From: Pedobacter sp. KBS0701 | GTDB lineage: Bacteria > Bacteroidota > Bacteroidia > Sphingobacteriales > Sphingobacteriaceae | DNA: 64,000 bases | Direction of reading: 5' to 3' | Assembly (NCBI RefSeq): GCF_005938645.2 | Contig: NZ_CP042171.1 | Location: 3,968,001 to 4,032,000, forward strand | Shown here: positions 26,820 to 36,800 of the stretch, piece by piece | Position numbering within the stretch: position 1 is the stretch's first letter | Layout of the letters: each line of letters opens with the position of its first letter | Notes under the pieces: generated by a model | Seen by the model: only the letters and a program-made list of their open reading frames with translations | What the model was told of the DNA's origin: nothing | Databases searched by the model: none | Made by a program: the position numbers and the translations under genes

Positions 26820-28001
26820 ATGATCAAAAAAAATCTTTATTCGCTCTTTGCAGTTTTATTTATTTTCATGATTTATTCATGTGCTAAAAAACAAAATACA
26901 GAAACCCAACAACACAGTGAAATACCTGAATCTGTATTAGCTACTATTAAAGAAATGGGATTTAATACCAATGGCATAACAATTATGAAAGATGGATATA
27001 TTGTGGAAGGAGATATTTTTCTGCCAAAATCTTCTCTAGGTAAGGCCACAAACTCTTCAAACTTAATCATTGCTAAATCAGAACAGTACCAAACCAATAA
27101 TCTTGTTCAAAACTTACCCCGTACAATAACAATTTCTGTTTCAAATTTACCTGCTGTTTATTCAACAGCAGCAAGTAATGCTGTTGGAAGGTACAACTCG
27201 TTAAACCTGAAAATCAATTTTCAATTGGTTAGCAGCAACGGGAATATTGATATCACTGGCTTTAATCAAGGTCCAACTCCTAATGGCACCCTATTAGGCT
27301 ATGGTGGTTTTCCTTTTTCAGGAAATCCTTTTAATCAAATTGGATTAAATACAAATCCTGCTGCATTCGGTACAAATCCAGATGTAGGCTATATCACCTC
27401 TGTAATTCAGCATGAAATAGGTCACTGTATAGGTCTAAGACATACTGACTATTACGACCGGGGTTATAGCTGTCCAGTAAGCTGGGATGAAGGTAATAGC
27501 TATAATAGTGCTGATATTCAAAACTTTCCGGGGGCAATTCAAATACCTGGAACTCCTGCTTCTGCCGAGCCCAATTCACTTATGCTTGCCTGCAATAGCG
27601 GTGTAGATCGTTCTTTTAATACAAATGATATCGTTGCCTTAAACTATTTATATGGTTATCCTACATATACTTACTCCTTCAGGGTTACGACCATGAGTAA
27701 TACACCAACTTATTATGGATTAATATTAAATGGAACTCATATTGCAGCAACAATTTCTACTCCACCAGTAAATACTACTTCAACCTATGTTTATAACATT
27801 AACAGTTATAATCCAAGTTCGACGCTGGTGGTAAAAATAAGTTCAGGATATATACCGGTGTCTGCCACAGCAAGTGCTAACGGCTCTACAGTTAATGGTG
27901 TTATTAATGCCAGCGATAAAACAATTACTTTTTCTAATCTTAACATGTCTGTACAAAATGGTTTTGTATCCATTGCATTAAAGAACTATGGACTAGATTA
28001 A
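26820..28001 (+). CDS. HEIGH-type zinc metalloprotease lipoprotein (peptidase M57)
   Basis: 393 residues. Lipoprotein signal with Cys21 in FMIYSCAKK. A long Ser/Asn/Thr-rich N-terminal half is followed by the protease core: VIQHEIGHCIGLRHTDYYDRGYSC with zinc ligands His198, Glu199 catalytic, His202 and His208. EPNSLMLACNSGVDRSFNTNDIVALNYLYG follows, equivalent to the Met-turn region. This matches the dual-action HEIGH metallo-peptidase family. A roughly 100-residue C-terminal beta-rich domain may bind substrate or surface. The AT-rich upstream region and Asn-rich composition differ from the neighbours and may mark acquisition. It is convergent with the GH3 gene. Confidence 0.9.
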   Translation: MIKKNLYSLFAVLFIFMIYSCAKKQNTETQQHSEIPESVLATIKEMGFNTNGITIMKDGYIVEGDIFLPKSSLGKATNSSNLIIAKSEQYQTNNLVQNLPRTITISVSNLPAVYSTAASNAVGRYNSLNLKINFQLVSSNGNIDITGFNQGPTPNGTLLGYGGFPFSGNPFNQIGLNTNPAAFGTNPDVGYITSVIQHEIGHCIGLRHTDYYDRGYSCPVSWDEGNSYNSADIQNFPGAIQIPGTPASAEPNSLMLACNSGVDRSFNTNDIVALNYLYGYPTYTYSFRVTTMSNTPTYYGLILNGTHIAATISTPPVNTTSTYVYNINSYNPSSTLVVKISSGYIPVSATASANGSTVNGVINASDKTITFSNLNMSVQNGFVSIALKNYGLD

Positions 28002-28007
28002 CCTTTG

Positions 28008-28038
28008 AAAAGCCGCAGATTTAACCAGGATCTGCGGC
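28008..28038 (-). terminator. Terminator between the converging metalloprotease and GH3 genes
   Basis: A perfect 9-bp stem GCCGCAGAT/ATCTGCGGC with a 9-nt loop. A TTTT run follows on the minus strand, so it best fits termination of the GH3 gene, but the stem can serve both directions. Confidence 0.75.
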
Positions 28039-28081
28039 AAAATTACTTGATATGGTTTATACCCAACCATAGGAGATATTT

Positions 28082-30754
28082 TTAGGGCTTAACGGTTAAG
28101 TTATCTTTTAAATAAAGGGCCTTGCTTGATGATCCTATCATGATTCTATATTCTCCGGGCATTACTTCCCATACATTATTGATATCAAGTGTTTGCAACA
28201 CCTCCTTATTCAGTTTAAATGAAATGAGCTTTGTTTCACCAACCTTTAAATGTATCCGCTGGAAAGCCCTCAGTGCAAGGACAGGTTGGGCCAATTTGCT
28301 TAACAAAGGTCTCATATACAGCTGCACCACTTCTTCACCATCGTAATTGCCAGTATTTTTAAGTTCGAAATTTACCATAACTGTTTCATTTTTAGCGATG
28401 CTTTTACGGCTAAACTTCAAATTTTGGTAAGAAAAGTTGGTATAACTTAATCCATATCCAAATGGAAAAAGTGGCTCGCCGCTTAAGTTGTTATAATCAT
28501 CGCCTCTTCCGGTAGGTTTGTGGTTGTAAACCAAGGGTAGCTGCGATTCATCAATCGGATAAGTAATTGGAAGTTTACCTGATGGATTTGCTTTTCCGAG
28601 CAATACATCGGCAACGGCAGCTCCCCCTGCTTCACCAGGGTACCACACGTTTAAAACCGCGCTTACTTTATTTAACCAGGGTTGCATATTAATGGCACTT
28701 CCGCCGGTTAATACCACAACAATAGGCTTCCCGGTTTTTACGAGTTCTTCCAGTAACAACTCCTGGTTGCCGGGCAGCTTTAACATTGCCCGATCCAAAA
28801 ATTCTCCTTCTTTTATACCTGCAACAAATACAATGGCATCATTATTCTTTGCCGCAGCCACTGCATCAGCTATTTCGCTTGATTTCCTGATATTATAGTC
28901 CCAGATCAGTTTGATCTTACCATTACCTTTGGGTTCAAAAAATTCAACCCTAATTGCATACTCCTTATTTTTTTCAAAATGAAAGGGAATTGTCCTGGTA
29001 TTGAATGACTTTTTGTCCCAGTTATCGATCAGTAATTGGTTGTCAAGGTATAATCGGTAACCATCGTTACCTTCCAATCCGATATTAACATCTTCATTCT
29101 GCGGTACTTTAATTTTACCATCCCACCTTACAGAATAATCGTCCAGTTGGAGCTGCTCATCTGGTGGGTATAATGTCCAGCTGAAATTAACAACCTGATC
29201 ATTTACTTCTTTAACAGGTTTTCCGGAGAAGTGAAGCCCTTTGTAATAGCTTCCTTTTAATCCTGCTTTTTGATCGGCAGAAAGAAATTGGCTGTCAATT
29301 GGAATATAAACTTGCGGCTCACGACTACTGCCTTTTAAGTAATTGACCTTAATGTCATTTGATACTGCATTTTTTAGTCCATCCCACATATTTAGCTTAT
29401 TGTTTCCAGTACCGCTGTAGCCGCCTAACCTGGCTTCAACAGCATCTTCCCCGAGAAGTAAAATATGCTTTGCACTTTTTAACGGAAGCGTATTGTTTTC
29501 ATTTTTTAGCAGCACAAAAGATTTTAAAGCAGCCTCTTTTGCCAGATGATGATTACTTTGATCGCTTAACATCTTTTCAGCAATACTTTCATCTACATAA
29601 GGATGCTCAAACAAACCTAACTCAAATTTCGCCCTTAAAACCCTGGTCAATGCATCATCTATTCTCGATTTGGGAATACTGCCATCCAAAAATGCTGGGA
29701 GAAAAAGTTTATAATGGTTATAATCTACCTGGAAGATGACATCGAGGCCAGCATTAATTGATTGTGCCGTTGCATCTTTATAATCTTTAGCCGTAAAATG
29801 TAATACATTGGCTCCTCCAACTGCGCCTGCATCAGAAATCACGAAGCCCTTAAAGCCCCATTCTGTTTTTAGTTTAGAGGTAAGCAGCCATTTATTGGAG
29901 GTTGCCGGAGTACCAAAAACACTGTTGTAGGAAGTCATTAATGAACGGATGCCTACATTTTTAACGCCATCTTTAAATGCAGGGAAGTGGATTTCTTCCA
30001 GAAAATGTCTGTCCGCTTCTATAGGATAACTATCGCGCCCACCATCGCCCACATTGGCAATAAAATGCTTTGGCGTAACAATAATATTCTGTCTTTCTAT
30101 AGCATTCATGAAAGCATGGCCCAGAACGGTTGTTAGATAAGGATCTTCTCCATAGGTTTCTTCTACCCTGCCCCATCTTACGTCAGTAGCCATATTAATT
30201 ACCGGCGCCAGAAGATCTCTTAAACCACGTGCCTTTGCTTCACTGGCAATAGCTGTACCGATTTTGGCTACCAAAGCAGTGTCAAAACTTGCCGCTAAAC
30301 CAATTGATTGTGGAAAGGCCGTTGCCCCTTGCCTAACCAAACCATGTAAAGCTTCATCAAATGGAATGATTGGAATGCCCAAACGGGTTTCTTCAATGAA
30401 GTATTTTTGAATCTTATTAACCTTTTTAGCCAGAGAAAGTCCGTCTTCAGAGGTATTGTAGGTTAACATCTGTTGTGCATTGCCACTTCCCTGTGCAGCA
30501 GCACTTACCTGCAAACCAAAAATCCCATGCTTAAACTGGTTTTTATTTTGTTCGGTTACATCACCCGGAATCATGAACAACTGCCAGAATTTTTCTTCCG
30601 GAGTCATTCTCGAAATCAGGTCTTTTACCCTTAAACCGATACTTAATTTTGGATTTTTATAAGGCAAGGTTTGTTCTTTTTTAACCTGAGCAAAAAGGCT
30701 GCTGCATAAAAACAATGCGGGCAATAAGCATAGATATCTTCTCTGTTTTAGCAT
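28082..30754 (-). CDS. Glycoside hydrolase family 3 beta-glycosidase with PA14 domain
   Basis: 890 residues with a signal peptide (SSLFAQ). The GH3 N-terminal barrel spans about 30-370, with TPKHFIANVGDGGRDSYP and GFKGFVISDAGAVGG (the Asp is the likely nucleophile). It is followed by the alpha/beta sandwich (HHLAKEAALKSFVLLKNENNTLPL). A PA14 carbohydrate-binding insertion lies at about 500-625 (GSYYKGLHFSGKPVKEVND... GNDGYRLYLDNQLLIDNWD). The fibronectin III-like C-terminus starts at PLFPFGYGLSYTNFSY. Family members remove terminal beta-linked sugars. It starts 2 nt after the GH29 gene and is the last gene of the SusCD operon. Confidence 0.95.
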   Translation of the reverse strand: MLKQRRYLCLLPALFLCSSLFAQVKKEQTLPYKNPKLSIGLRVKDLISRMTPEEKFWQLFMIPGDVTEQNKNQFKHGIFGLQVSAAAQGSGNAQQMLTYNTSEDGLSLAKKVNKIQKYFIEETRLGIPIIPFDEALHGLVRQGATAFPQSIGLAASFDTALVAKIGTAIASEAKARGLRDLLAPVINMATDVRWGRVEETYGEDPYLTTVLGHAFMNAIERQNIIVTPKHFIANVGDGGRDSYPIEADRHFLEEIHFPAFKDGVKNVGIRSLMTSYNSVFGTPATSNKWLLTSKLKTEWGFKGFVISDAGAVGGANVLHFTAKDYKDATAQSINAGLDVIFQVDYNHYKLFLPAFLDGSIPKSRIDDALTRVLRAKFELGLFEHPYVDESIAEKMLSDQSNHHLAKEAALKSFVLLKNENNTLPLKSAKHILLLGEDAVEARLGGYSGTGNNKLNMWDGLKNAVSNDIKVNYLKGSSREPQVYIPIDSQFLSADQKAGLKGSYYKGLHFSGKPVKEVNDQVVNFSWTLYPPDEQLQLDDYSVRWDGKIKVPQNEDVNIGLEGNDGYRLYLDNQLLIDNWDKKSFNTRTIPFHFEKNKEYAIRVEFFEPKGNGKIKLIWDYNIRKSSEIADAVAAAKNNDAIVFVAGIKEGEFLDRAMLKLPGNQELLLEELVKTGKPIVVVLTGGSAINMQPWLNKVSAVLNVWYPGEAGGAAVADVLLGKANPSGKLPITYPIDESQLPLVYNHKPTGRGDDYNNLSGEPLFPFGYGLSYTNFSYQNLKFSRKSIAKNETVMVNFELKNTGNYDGEEVVQLYMRPLLSKLAQPVLALRAFQRIHLKVGETKLISFKLNKEVLQTLDINNVWEVMPGEYRIMIGSSSKALYLKDNLTVKP

Positions 30755-30756
30755 TA

Positions 30757-32181
30757 CTAATTGGTTTCGGGTGTAAAAGAAAAAGTCAAGGCAATTTTCT
30801 CCTCGGTTTTTGGAAAATCAAAATGTACTTTGCCATCTATCAGCTTCCATTTTACTTTTTGCTTATTACTTAACAGGATAATAGAAGTCCCTTTTTTGGG
30901 GATGCTTCCCTGCCAGGAAATTTCTTTAGGCGCGTTACCATCCAGCAAACTGATTCCATAAATGGTTTTACCATCTTTACTTTGGGTAAACCAATTTTGC
31001 CCATCATGGTAGTTTTTGGTAATCCGTGTTCCGTAAATAGCTGTACCATTTTTTGAAGTCCACTGCCCAATTTCTTCTAATTTTTTAATCACATCGTCAG
31101 GCAGCATTCCATCTGCTTTTGGACCAACACCTAAAAGCAAACTCCCGCCTTTGGCAACAATTTCTACCAGTTTATGCACCACTTCACCTGCTGATTTATA
31201 TTGATCGTTGGGTACGAAACCCCAGGCTCCGCCTAAAGTCATGCAGCTTTCCCATGGGTAATCCAATTGCTTTTCAGGGATTTTCTGCTCAGGAGTCTGG
31301 TAGTTTTCATACTGGCCATGTACCGTTCTATCCACCACAATTAAACCAGGTTGTGCTTTTCTGGCATCAGCTGCAATTTTAGGCATATCAATATCCTGGC
31401 TCCACTCCGGAATTGGAGCACCCCATGAGCGGACTTCTTCATTAACCGACGCCAAAGGCCTTACCCACCCCCCATCTAGCCATAAAATATCAATGCTTCC
31501 GTAATTTTTCATTAGCTCGCCAATCTGGTTCTGGGTATAGCTTTTAAACTTATTCCAACGCCACGGATTCATTCTGATGTCGTAATTGTTATTTCTATCT
31601 GCAGTGGCATATTTGTCCCACCAATAGTATTGCGAATGCCAATCAGGTTTAGAAAAATAAGCACCGATCATAAAGTTTTCTTTGCGGAATGCATCGAATA
31701 CATATTTAGCAACATCTTTTCTAGGGTTGTTGGCAAACGGACCTTTTGCAATGCTGAAATCAGATTGTTTGGTATCAAACATCGCAAAACCATCGTGGTG
31801 TTTCGTGGTAAACACCAGGTATTTCATGCCTGCATCTTTACCTGCTTTTGCCCATTGTTCGGGGTTGAACTTTGTAGGGTTAAACTTTTCGCTCTGCCCC
31901 CAATACCATTTTTTATAATCTTCGTATTTGATGGTACTATCCCTCTCGATCCAGTCTTCAGAGCAGATGGACCAGGATTCGATAATTCCGGGTACCGCAT
32001 ATAAGCCCCAGTGAATGATCATTCCAAATTTTTTATCCTGCCAAGTATCGAGTTTTTGTTTAACAGCGTCATCTTTTGGCCATTCGTAAATCTCTGATTG
32101 AGGCATAATGTCGTTCTGCTGGGCAGAAGAACGATGTACAAACAGTATTAAACAGAAAAGAAAGTAAATTTTTATCTTCAT
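30757..32181 (-). CDS. GH29 alpha-L-fucosidase
   Basis: 474 residues with a signal peptide ending at SSAQ. GH29 motifs: WQDKKFGMIIHWGLYAVPGIIESWS, KYLVFTTKHHDGFAMFDT, MIGAYFSKPDWHSQYYWW, SIDILWLDGGWVRPL with the likely nucleophile Asp, and GGSLLLGVGPKADGMLPD. The C-terminal sandwich is short. The enzyme releases alpha-L-fucose. It lies between susD and the GH3 gene, so the imported glycan likely has terminal fucose and a beta-linked sugar. A hairpin sits in the 60-nt gap before it. Confidence 0.95.
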   Translation of the reverse strand: MKIKIYFLFCLILFVHRSSAQQNDIMPQSEIYEWPKDDAVKQKLDTWQDKKFGMIIHWGLYAVPGIIESWSICSEDWIERDSTIKYEDYKKWYWGQSEKFNPTKFNPEQWAKAGKDAGMKYLVFTTKHHDGFAMFDTKQSDFSIAKGPFANNPRKDVAKYVFDAFRKENFMIGAYFSKPDWHSQYYWWDKYATADRNNNYDIRMNPWRWNKFKSYTQNQIGELMKNYGSIDILWLDGGWVRPLASVNEEVRSWGAPIPEWSQDIDMPKIAADARKAQPGLIVVDRTVHGQYENYQTPEQKIPEKQLDYPWESCMTLGGAWGFVPNDQYKSAGEVVHKLVEIVAKGGSLLLGVGPKADGMLPDDVIKKLEEIGQWTSKNGTAIYGTRITKNYHDGQNWFTQSKDGKTIYGISLLDGNAPKEISWQGSIPKKGTSIILLSNKQKVKWKLIDGKVHFDFPKTEEKIALTFSFTPETN

Positions 32182-32190
32182 TATCAGGGT

Positions 32191-32219
32191 ATAAAATCCC
32201 GACCAAATGCTGGCCGGGA
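32191..32219 (-). terminator. Hairpin in the susD-GH29 gap (possible attenuator)
   Basis: On the minus strand CCCGGCC pairs with GGTCGGG (7 bp, one G-T), followed by ATTTTAT. It lies right after the susD stop at 32242, the same position as the hairpins in the other two susCD operons. Partial termination would keep the enzymes below the surface proteins. Confidence 0.55.
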
Positions 32220-32241
32220 AATGAATAAATTTGATTTAGGA

Positions 32242-33876
32242 TTATGGCATCCAATACACCTTTTTAGCAACTTGAACATTAGCGTCTACATTACCACCAA
32301 TCGCATTCAAATTAGAAAGGTTGTTGGTTTTCTCATCGTCAGGATAAGGCAACCTATTATAAGTAACAGGGGTATAAGTGCCATCTTTAGGTGTCACCCC
32401 GGTACGTCTGACTGTACACCAAGTTTCTACTGCATTAAACATGCTTGCCAACCACGACTGAGTAATTATTTTCTGATAATTTCCGGCTACATCACCAGTT
32501 GTAAACTTAACAGCAGGATTACTGGTAAAAATATCTATCTGTGCCTGGGTAATTGGACCAGGTTTAGCAGCAGCAGGCCATATTGCGGTGGTATTGCTAT
32601 TAACTGTAGTATACCAAAAGTTAACAGAGGCTTTCATCCCTTCATTATATTCTGTTTCGGCCAAAGCCTGATCAGCACCAACGCCTATACCTTGGTTATA
32701 AATTTCGGCCTTTAAGAAATGTACATCTGCTTCTGAAATAATTACATAAGGGAAACTCTGAAAATCACGCACGAGATAATAATTAAATGCAGCAAATTTA
32801 TTACCAGGATCGGTACCCGGTGCTTTTGGACTATTGGTTGATTCATTAGGATAAGGTGTACCGCCATCTTGTACAGATCCATTTTGTGGTTGAGGCACCC
32901 ACTTACCGGCATTATTTGGCATAAACCAGACTTTATAACGCGGATCAAAAAATCCGGAACCATCATCAGCATTGGTTGATGACATTTTAGCGAATACATT
33001 TGAACTCATCCTAATGTTTGAAACAGAGAGTTCGCGGAATGCATACCAATAGCGATCACCATAATCTGGAGAATTTGGGATAACCACTAAAGGAAAACTG
33101 CCGAAATTACTTTTGTATAAAGCTGTAAGATCTTGATCGTTAGGTAATGGGTAGGTAGATGGATTACCCAGAATTTCTGCAATGATGGCCTTCGCCTTGG
33201 TTTGCAGATTGGTTTTACTTAAACGAACAGCGTAACGCAATCTTAAAGCGTTTCCAAATTTTTTCCAAGCAACAAAATCGTTGGCCAAAAAAGATTCATA
33301 GGTCCCTATTGAGCTTTGGTTCTGTCCACCAACACCTTCAACAGCAGCTTTTAGATCATCTAGTACACTATTATAAATACTTTCTTCTTTATCATACTTT
33401 GGCTTATAGTTTGCTGAGCCTTCGGTAGCAACAGCAGCCTGGCTATATGGTATATCTCCATAGCGATCTAACATCGATAAAGTTTTTTGGCTCATCAGGA
33501 TAGTTGCCATATACTTTACATCATTATAAATACCTGGGTTGGGGGCAGCACTAACAAGCTTTAAAAGTTGTTTATAATCGGCCAGATCCTGGTAGTAATT
33601 ACGCCAAAAAGTAGTGATATAATTAATGTATGGCAAGTTTTTATTCTGAACACCCTGCTGATTGGTAATAGGCATAAACAGACCGGCATAGATCGTATAA
33701 TCTTCTTCTGTTGCGCGTTTTGCCAAATTATTAAAAAAGCCTGCAGGTGTTGCCGTAGAAACAGTTGCATCTTTATAGGGCTTATTTAATTCTTCGAAAC
33801 CTTTTTTACACGATGCCACACCAATGACAAGCGAGAGGCCAAGTATACTATGGATTACTTTATGTTGAATTTTCAT
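32242..33876 (-). CDS. SusD-like outer-membrane lipoprotein (SusD-like_2 type)
   Basis: 544 residues with a lipobox GVASC. It is the SusD/RagB lipoprotein subtype: N-terminal FEELNKPYKDATV, RYGDIPYSQAA, KKFGNALRLRYAVRLSKTNLQTKAKAIIAEI, a SEADVHFLKAEIYNQG motif, and the C-terminal QSWLASMFNAVETWCTVRRTGVTP... LPYPDDEKTNN. It acts as the surface glycan-binding lid of the SusC transporter encoded 20 nt upstream. The second SusD of this type is at 40948-42666, suggesting paralogous systems. Confidence 0.95.
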   Translation of the reverse strand: MKIQHKVIHSILGLSLVIGVASCKKGFEELNKPYKDATVSTATPAGFFNNLAKRATEEDYTIYAGLFMPITNQQGVQNKNLPYINYITTFWRNYYQDLADYKQLLKLVSAAPNPGIYNDVKYMATILMSQKTLSMLDRYGDIPYSQAAVATEGSANYKPKYDKEESIYNSVLDDLKAAVEGVGGQNQSSIGTYESFLANDFVAWKKFGNALRLRYAVRLSKTNLQTKAKAIIAEILGNPSTYPLPNDQDLTALYKSNFGSFPLVVIPNSPDYGDRYWYAFRELSVSNIRMSSNVFAKMSSTNADDGSGFFDPRYKVWFMPNNAGKWVPQPQNGSVQDGGTPYPNESTNSPKAPGTDPGNKFAAFNYYLVRDFQSFPYVIISEADVHFLKAEIYNQGIGVGADQALAETEYNEGMKASVNFWYTTVNSNTTAIWPAAAKPGPITQAQIDIFTSNPAVKFTTGDVAGNYQKIITQSWLASMFNAVETWCTVRRTGVTPKDGTYTPVTYNRLPYPDDEKTNNLSNLNAIGGNVDANVQVAKKVYWMP

Positions 33877-33896
33877 GTGATTAATGCTTTAAATGA

Positions 33897-36800
33897 TTAA
33901 AATGAAGATCTGATAGTAAAACCAAATGATCTTGTTTTTGGCAGAGATCCATATTCTATACCCTGCATATTACCAATGCTGTTTACACCTTCAGGATTTA
34001 AACCTTTAGGGATAGTGGTAAAGATGTAAAACAGGTCTCTTCCAACCAATGAAAGTGATAAGTTTTGGATAACCTTGGTTTTTTGGATAAACTTAGCTGG
34101 CACTTGATAAGTTAAAGCTACTTCCCTTAATTTCATCCAGGAATTTTTGAATACCGATGCAGAACGTGGTACACCAAGGTGATTCCAGGCTGAGAAAGTG
34201 CCTTGATAATACCATTGATAGTTTACCACATCCGTGTTAGGCGTACCATTTGTAAAAACTCCACCAAAATTAACTCCGGTATTCGCCGTGGTTCCATCTG
34301 GATACACTAAAGGTAAACCTCCCCCATTACGCTCTTTTAAGGTCTCTACTAAGTTTCCACTACCCATACCTGCAGCATAGGAACCAAAAAAGGTATCGCC
34401 TCCAATTTTAGCATCAGCCAATACATATAATGAAAAAGCCTTATACTTAAAGGTGTTTGTAATACCACCGGTTAACATTGGTTGAGAATTACCAATTGGC
34501 ACTTCATCCTGCGTTAATACCCATTGCGTACCCGCGTAATAAGTTTTTCCATCAACGGTATACTGCAAAGGCAAATCGTCCGTGCCAGTAGCCCGTTTTA
34601 CAACTTTTTGGCCATTAAGATAGGTAAAATCTTTTCCATAAAGTGTTCCGTAATAATCACCAACTTTTACCCTTTGGGTAATACCACTGCCACCAAAAAA
34701 GTTTCCAAGTGTTAAGGTTTCAACGCCATCCTGTAATTCCAATACTTTAGTTTTAGCATGCGCTCCACTTATAGATACATCCCAGCTAAAATCTTTCGTT
34801 TTTATTGGAGAACCACTAATAATAAACTCAAAACCGGTATTACCCAACGATCCTGTATTAATTTTCACATTGTTAAAGCCCGATGATAAGGCCAATGGAT
34901 TATCCAAAATCTGGTTAAAGCTTTTCATGGTGTAACCTGTTAAATCTATATTTAATCTGTTTTTAAATAGACCTAAATTGATACCAGCTTCGAACGATCT
35001 GCTTTTTTGTGGCTTTACACCTTCAAATTTTAATGTGCCCGGTAAACTTTGTGCCTGCTGCCCATTATTTGTGGTTACATCCAAAAGATTAAAAATAGAG
35101 TATGGGTCGGTATCTGATCCTGTTTCTGCATAAGAGAGTTTCAACTTTCCGAAACTTAACCATGGCAAACTATTCTGCAACCCCTTAATTCCATCCGTAA
35201 ATACATAACTCAAATTAGTTGCAGGGTAAAAGTAGGAGTTTGAGCCATTTGCCAATGTACTCGACCAGTCGTTACGGGCTGTAGCTTCTAAAAACAAATA
35301 ATTCTTGTAAGAAAGGTTTAAAAAACTGTATGCAGAATTTATCTTTTTGGTGTATTTTGTTTCCTCTGGCTGTGGAACCGGGTTTGAACCATTATTTAAA
35401 GCAAAAACAAATGGTTTTACTAAACTTCCATCAGTGCGGTTACTCGAAATATAATCATTACGATAATAGCTTTCTACTCCAGCGGTTAAGCTTGCATTAA
35501 TTTCTTTGCCAAAAAGATTGTCTTTATGCAAACGAGCGAAAGCTTGTAGGTTGGTAGACAGATTCTTGGCTTGTGCCAACTTATAAGCACCGTTTGCCTG
35601 CCCTAAAACATCAGTAGGATAATTTTTTACAGTAGTTACATCGTTCGAATTATCTACTCCTCCTTGTGCGGTTACATTTAAGAAGTCTGTTAAATCAGCC
35701 ATTACCTTCATCCCCCCGGTAAGTCCATTACGATTAAAAAGCGTGTTATTGTTATTAATATTCCAATACTGGTTAGCTAAATAACTTCCGCTGTAAGGAT
35801 AAGCTGGTGAACCCGCAGGGAAATTACCTGGGGTAAGTACATCTTTACGCGAATTATTTGGACCATAAGTATTGTCAAAATCTACGTAAGGATTATAATC
35901 TCTTGGCATGGAATAAATTACTCCACCTAAATAGCCCGAACCAACAGTAGGGGCATTTAAACGGGTAAAGTTTACATAACTTGCGGTTACTTCTGCACTT
36001 ACTTTTTTAGAAACCTTAAGTGTAGAGCCTAAGTTAAAAACGTTCGATTGGATATTACTATTTAAAATATTGGCTTTAGTATCATTTCGGGTATAGGAAA
36101 TACGCCCAGTAGCATTGTCATTGCCACCAGAAATGGCTACATTATGGCTTACCACAGAACCATCAGGAAAAAATGCTTTCCAATTATCTGGCTGAGCCGA
36201 ATAAGGCCTTAAAACCCCATCATAATTCAATATGGGTAGATTATCAAATCTGGGCCCCCAAGATTGACTACCGGGATAACTGAAATAGGCATCTGTTGCT
36301 TTTCCATTTGGATAAGGAACCGTACCAAAAGAATTACTTAAATATTCACCCTGTGCTGTATTCCCATTACCAATTTGATATCTTTGTCCGGCACCATTAA
36401 TTGGGAACATTTTACTGTTATCTGCAGTTAACATGGAAGCTACACCGCCTTGCCCATATTCATTTTGAAAATTTTGTATTTCGTAAGGATCTGTATGTCG
36501 GTAAGAATAATTATAATCGATACCAAGTCCTGGGCGGTTACTCCCTTTTTTGCGTGTAATTAAAATAACACCATTACCTCCCCTTGCACCATATAAGGCC
36601 GCAGCAGCTGGTCCTTTTAATACCGTAATGCTTTCTATATCATCCTGGTTAATAAAGTTCATACCTGTACCCCAATCGTTATTTGAGGAAACATCGGCTC
36701 CTGTATTACCGGCAACAGATGAAGTGTTATTGCCGTTTACATTGGCTGGATCATTATTTATGGCGACACCATCTACAATAATAAGCGCCCTGTTATCACC

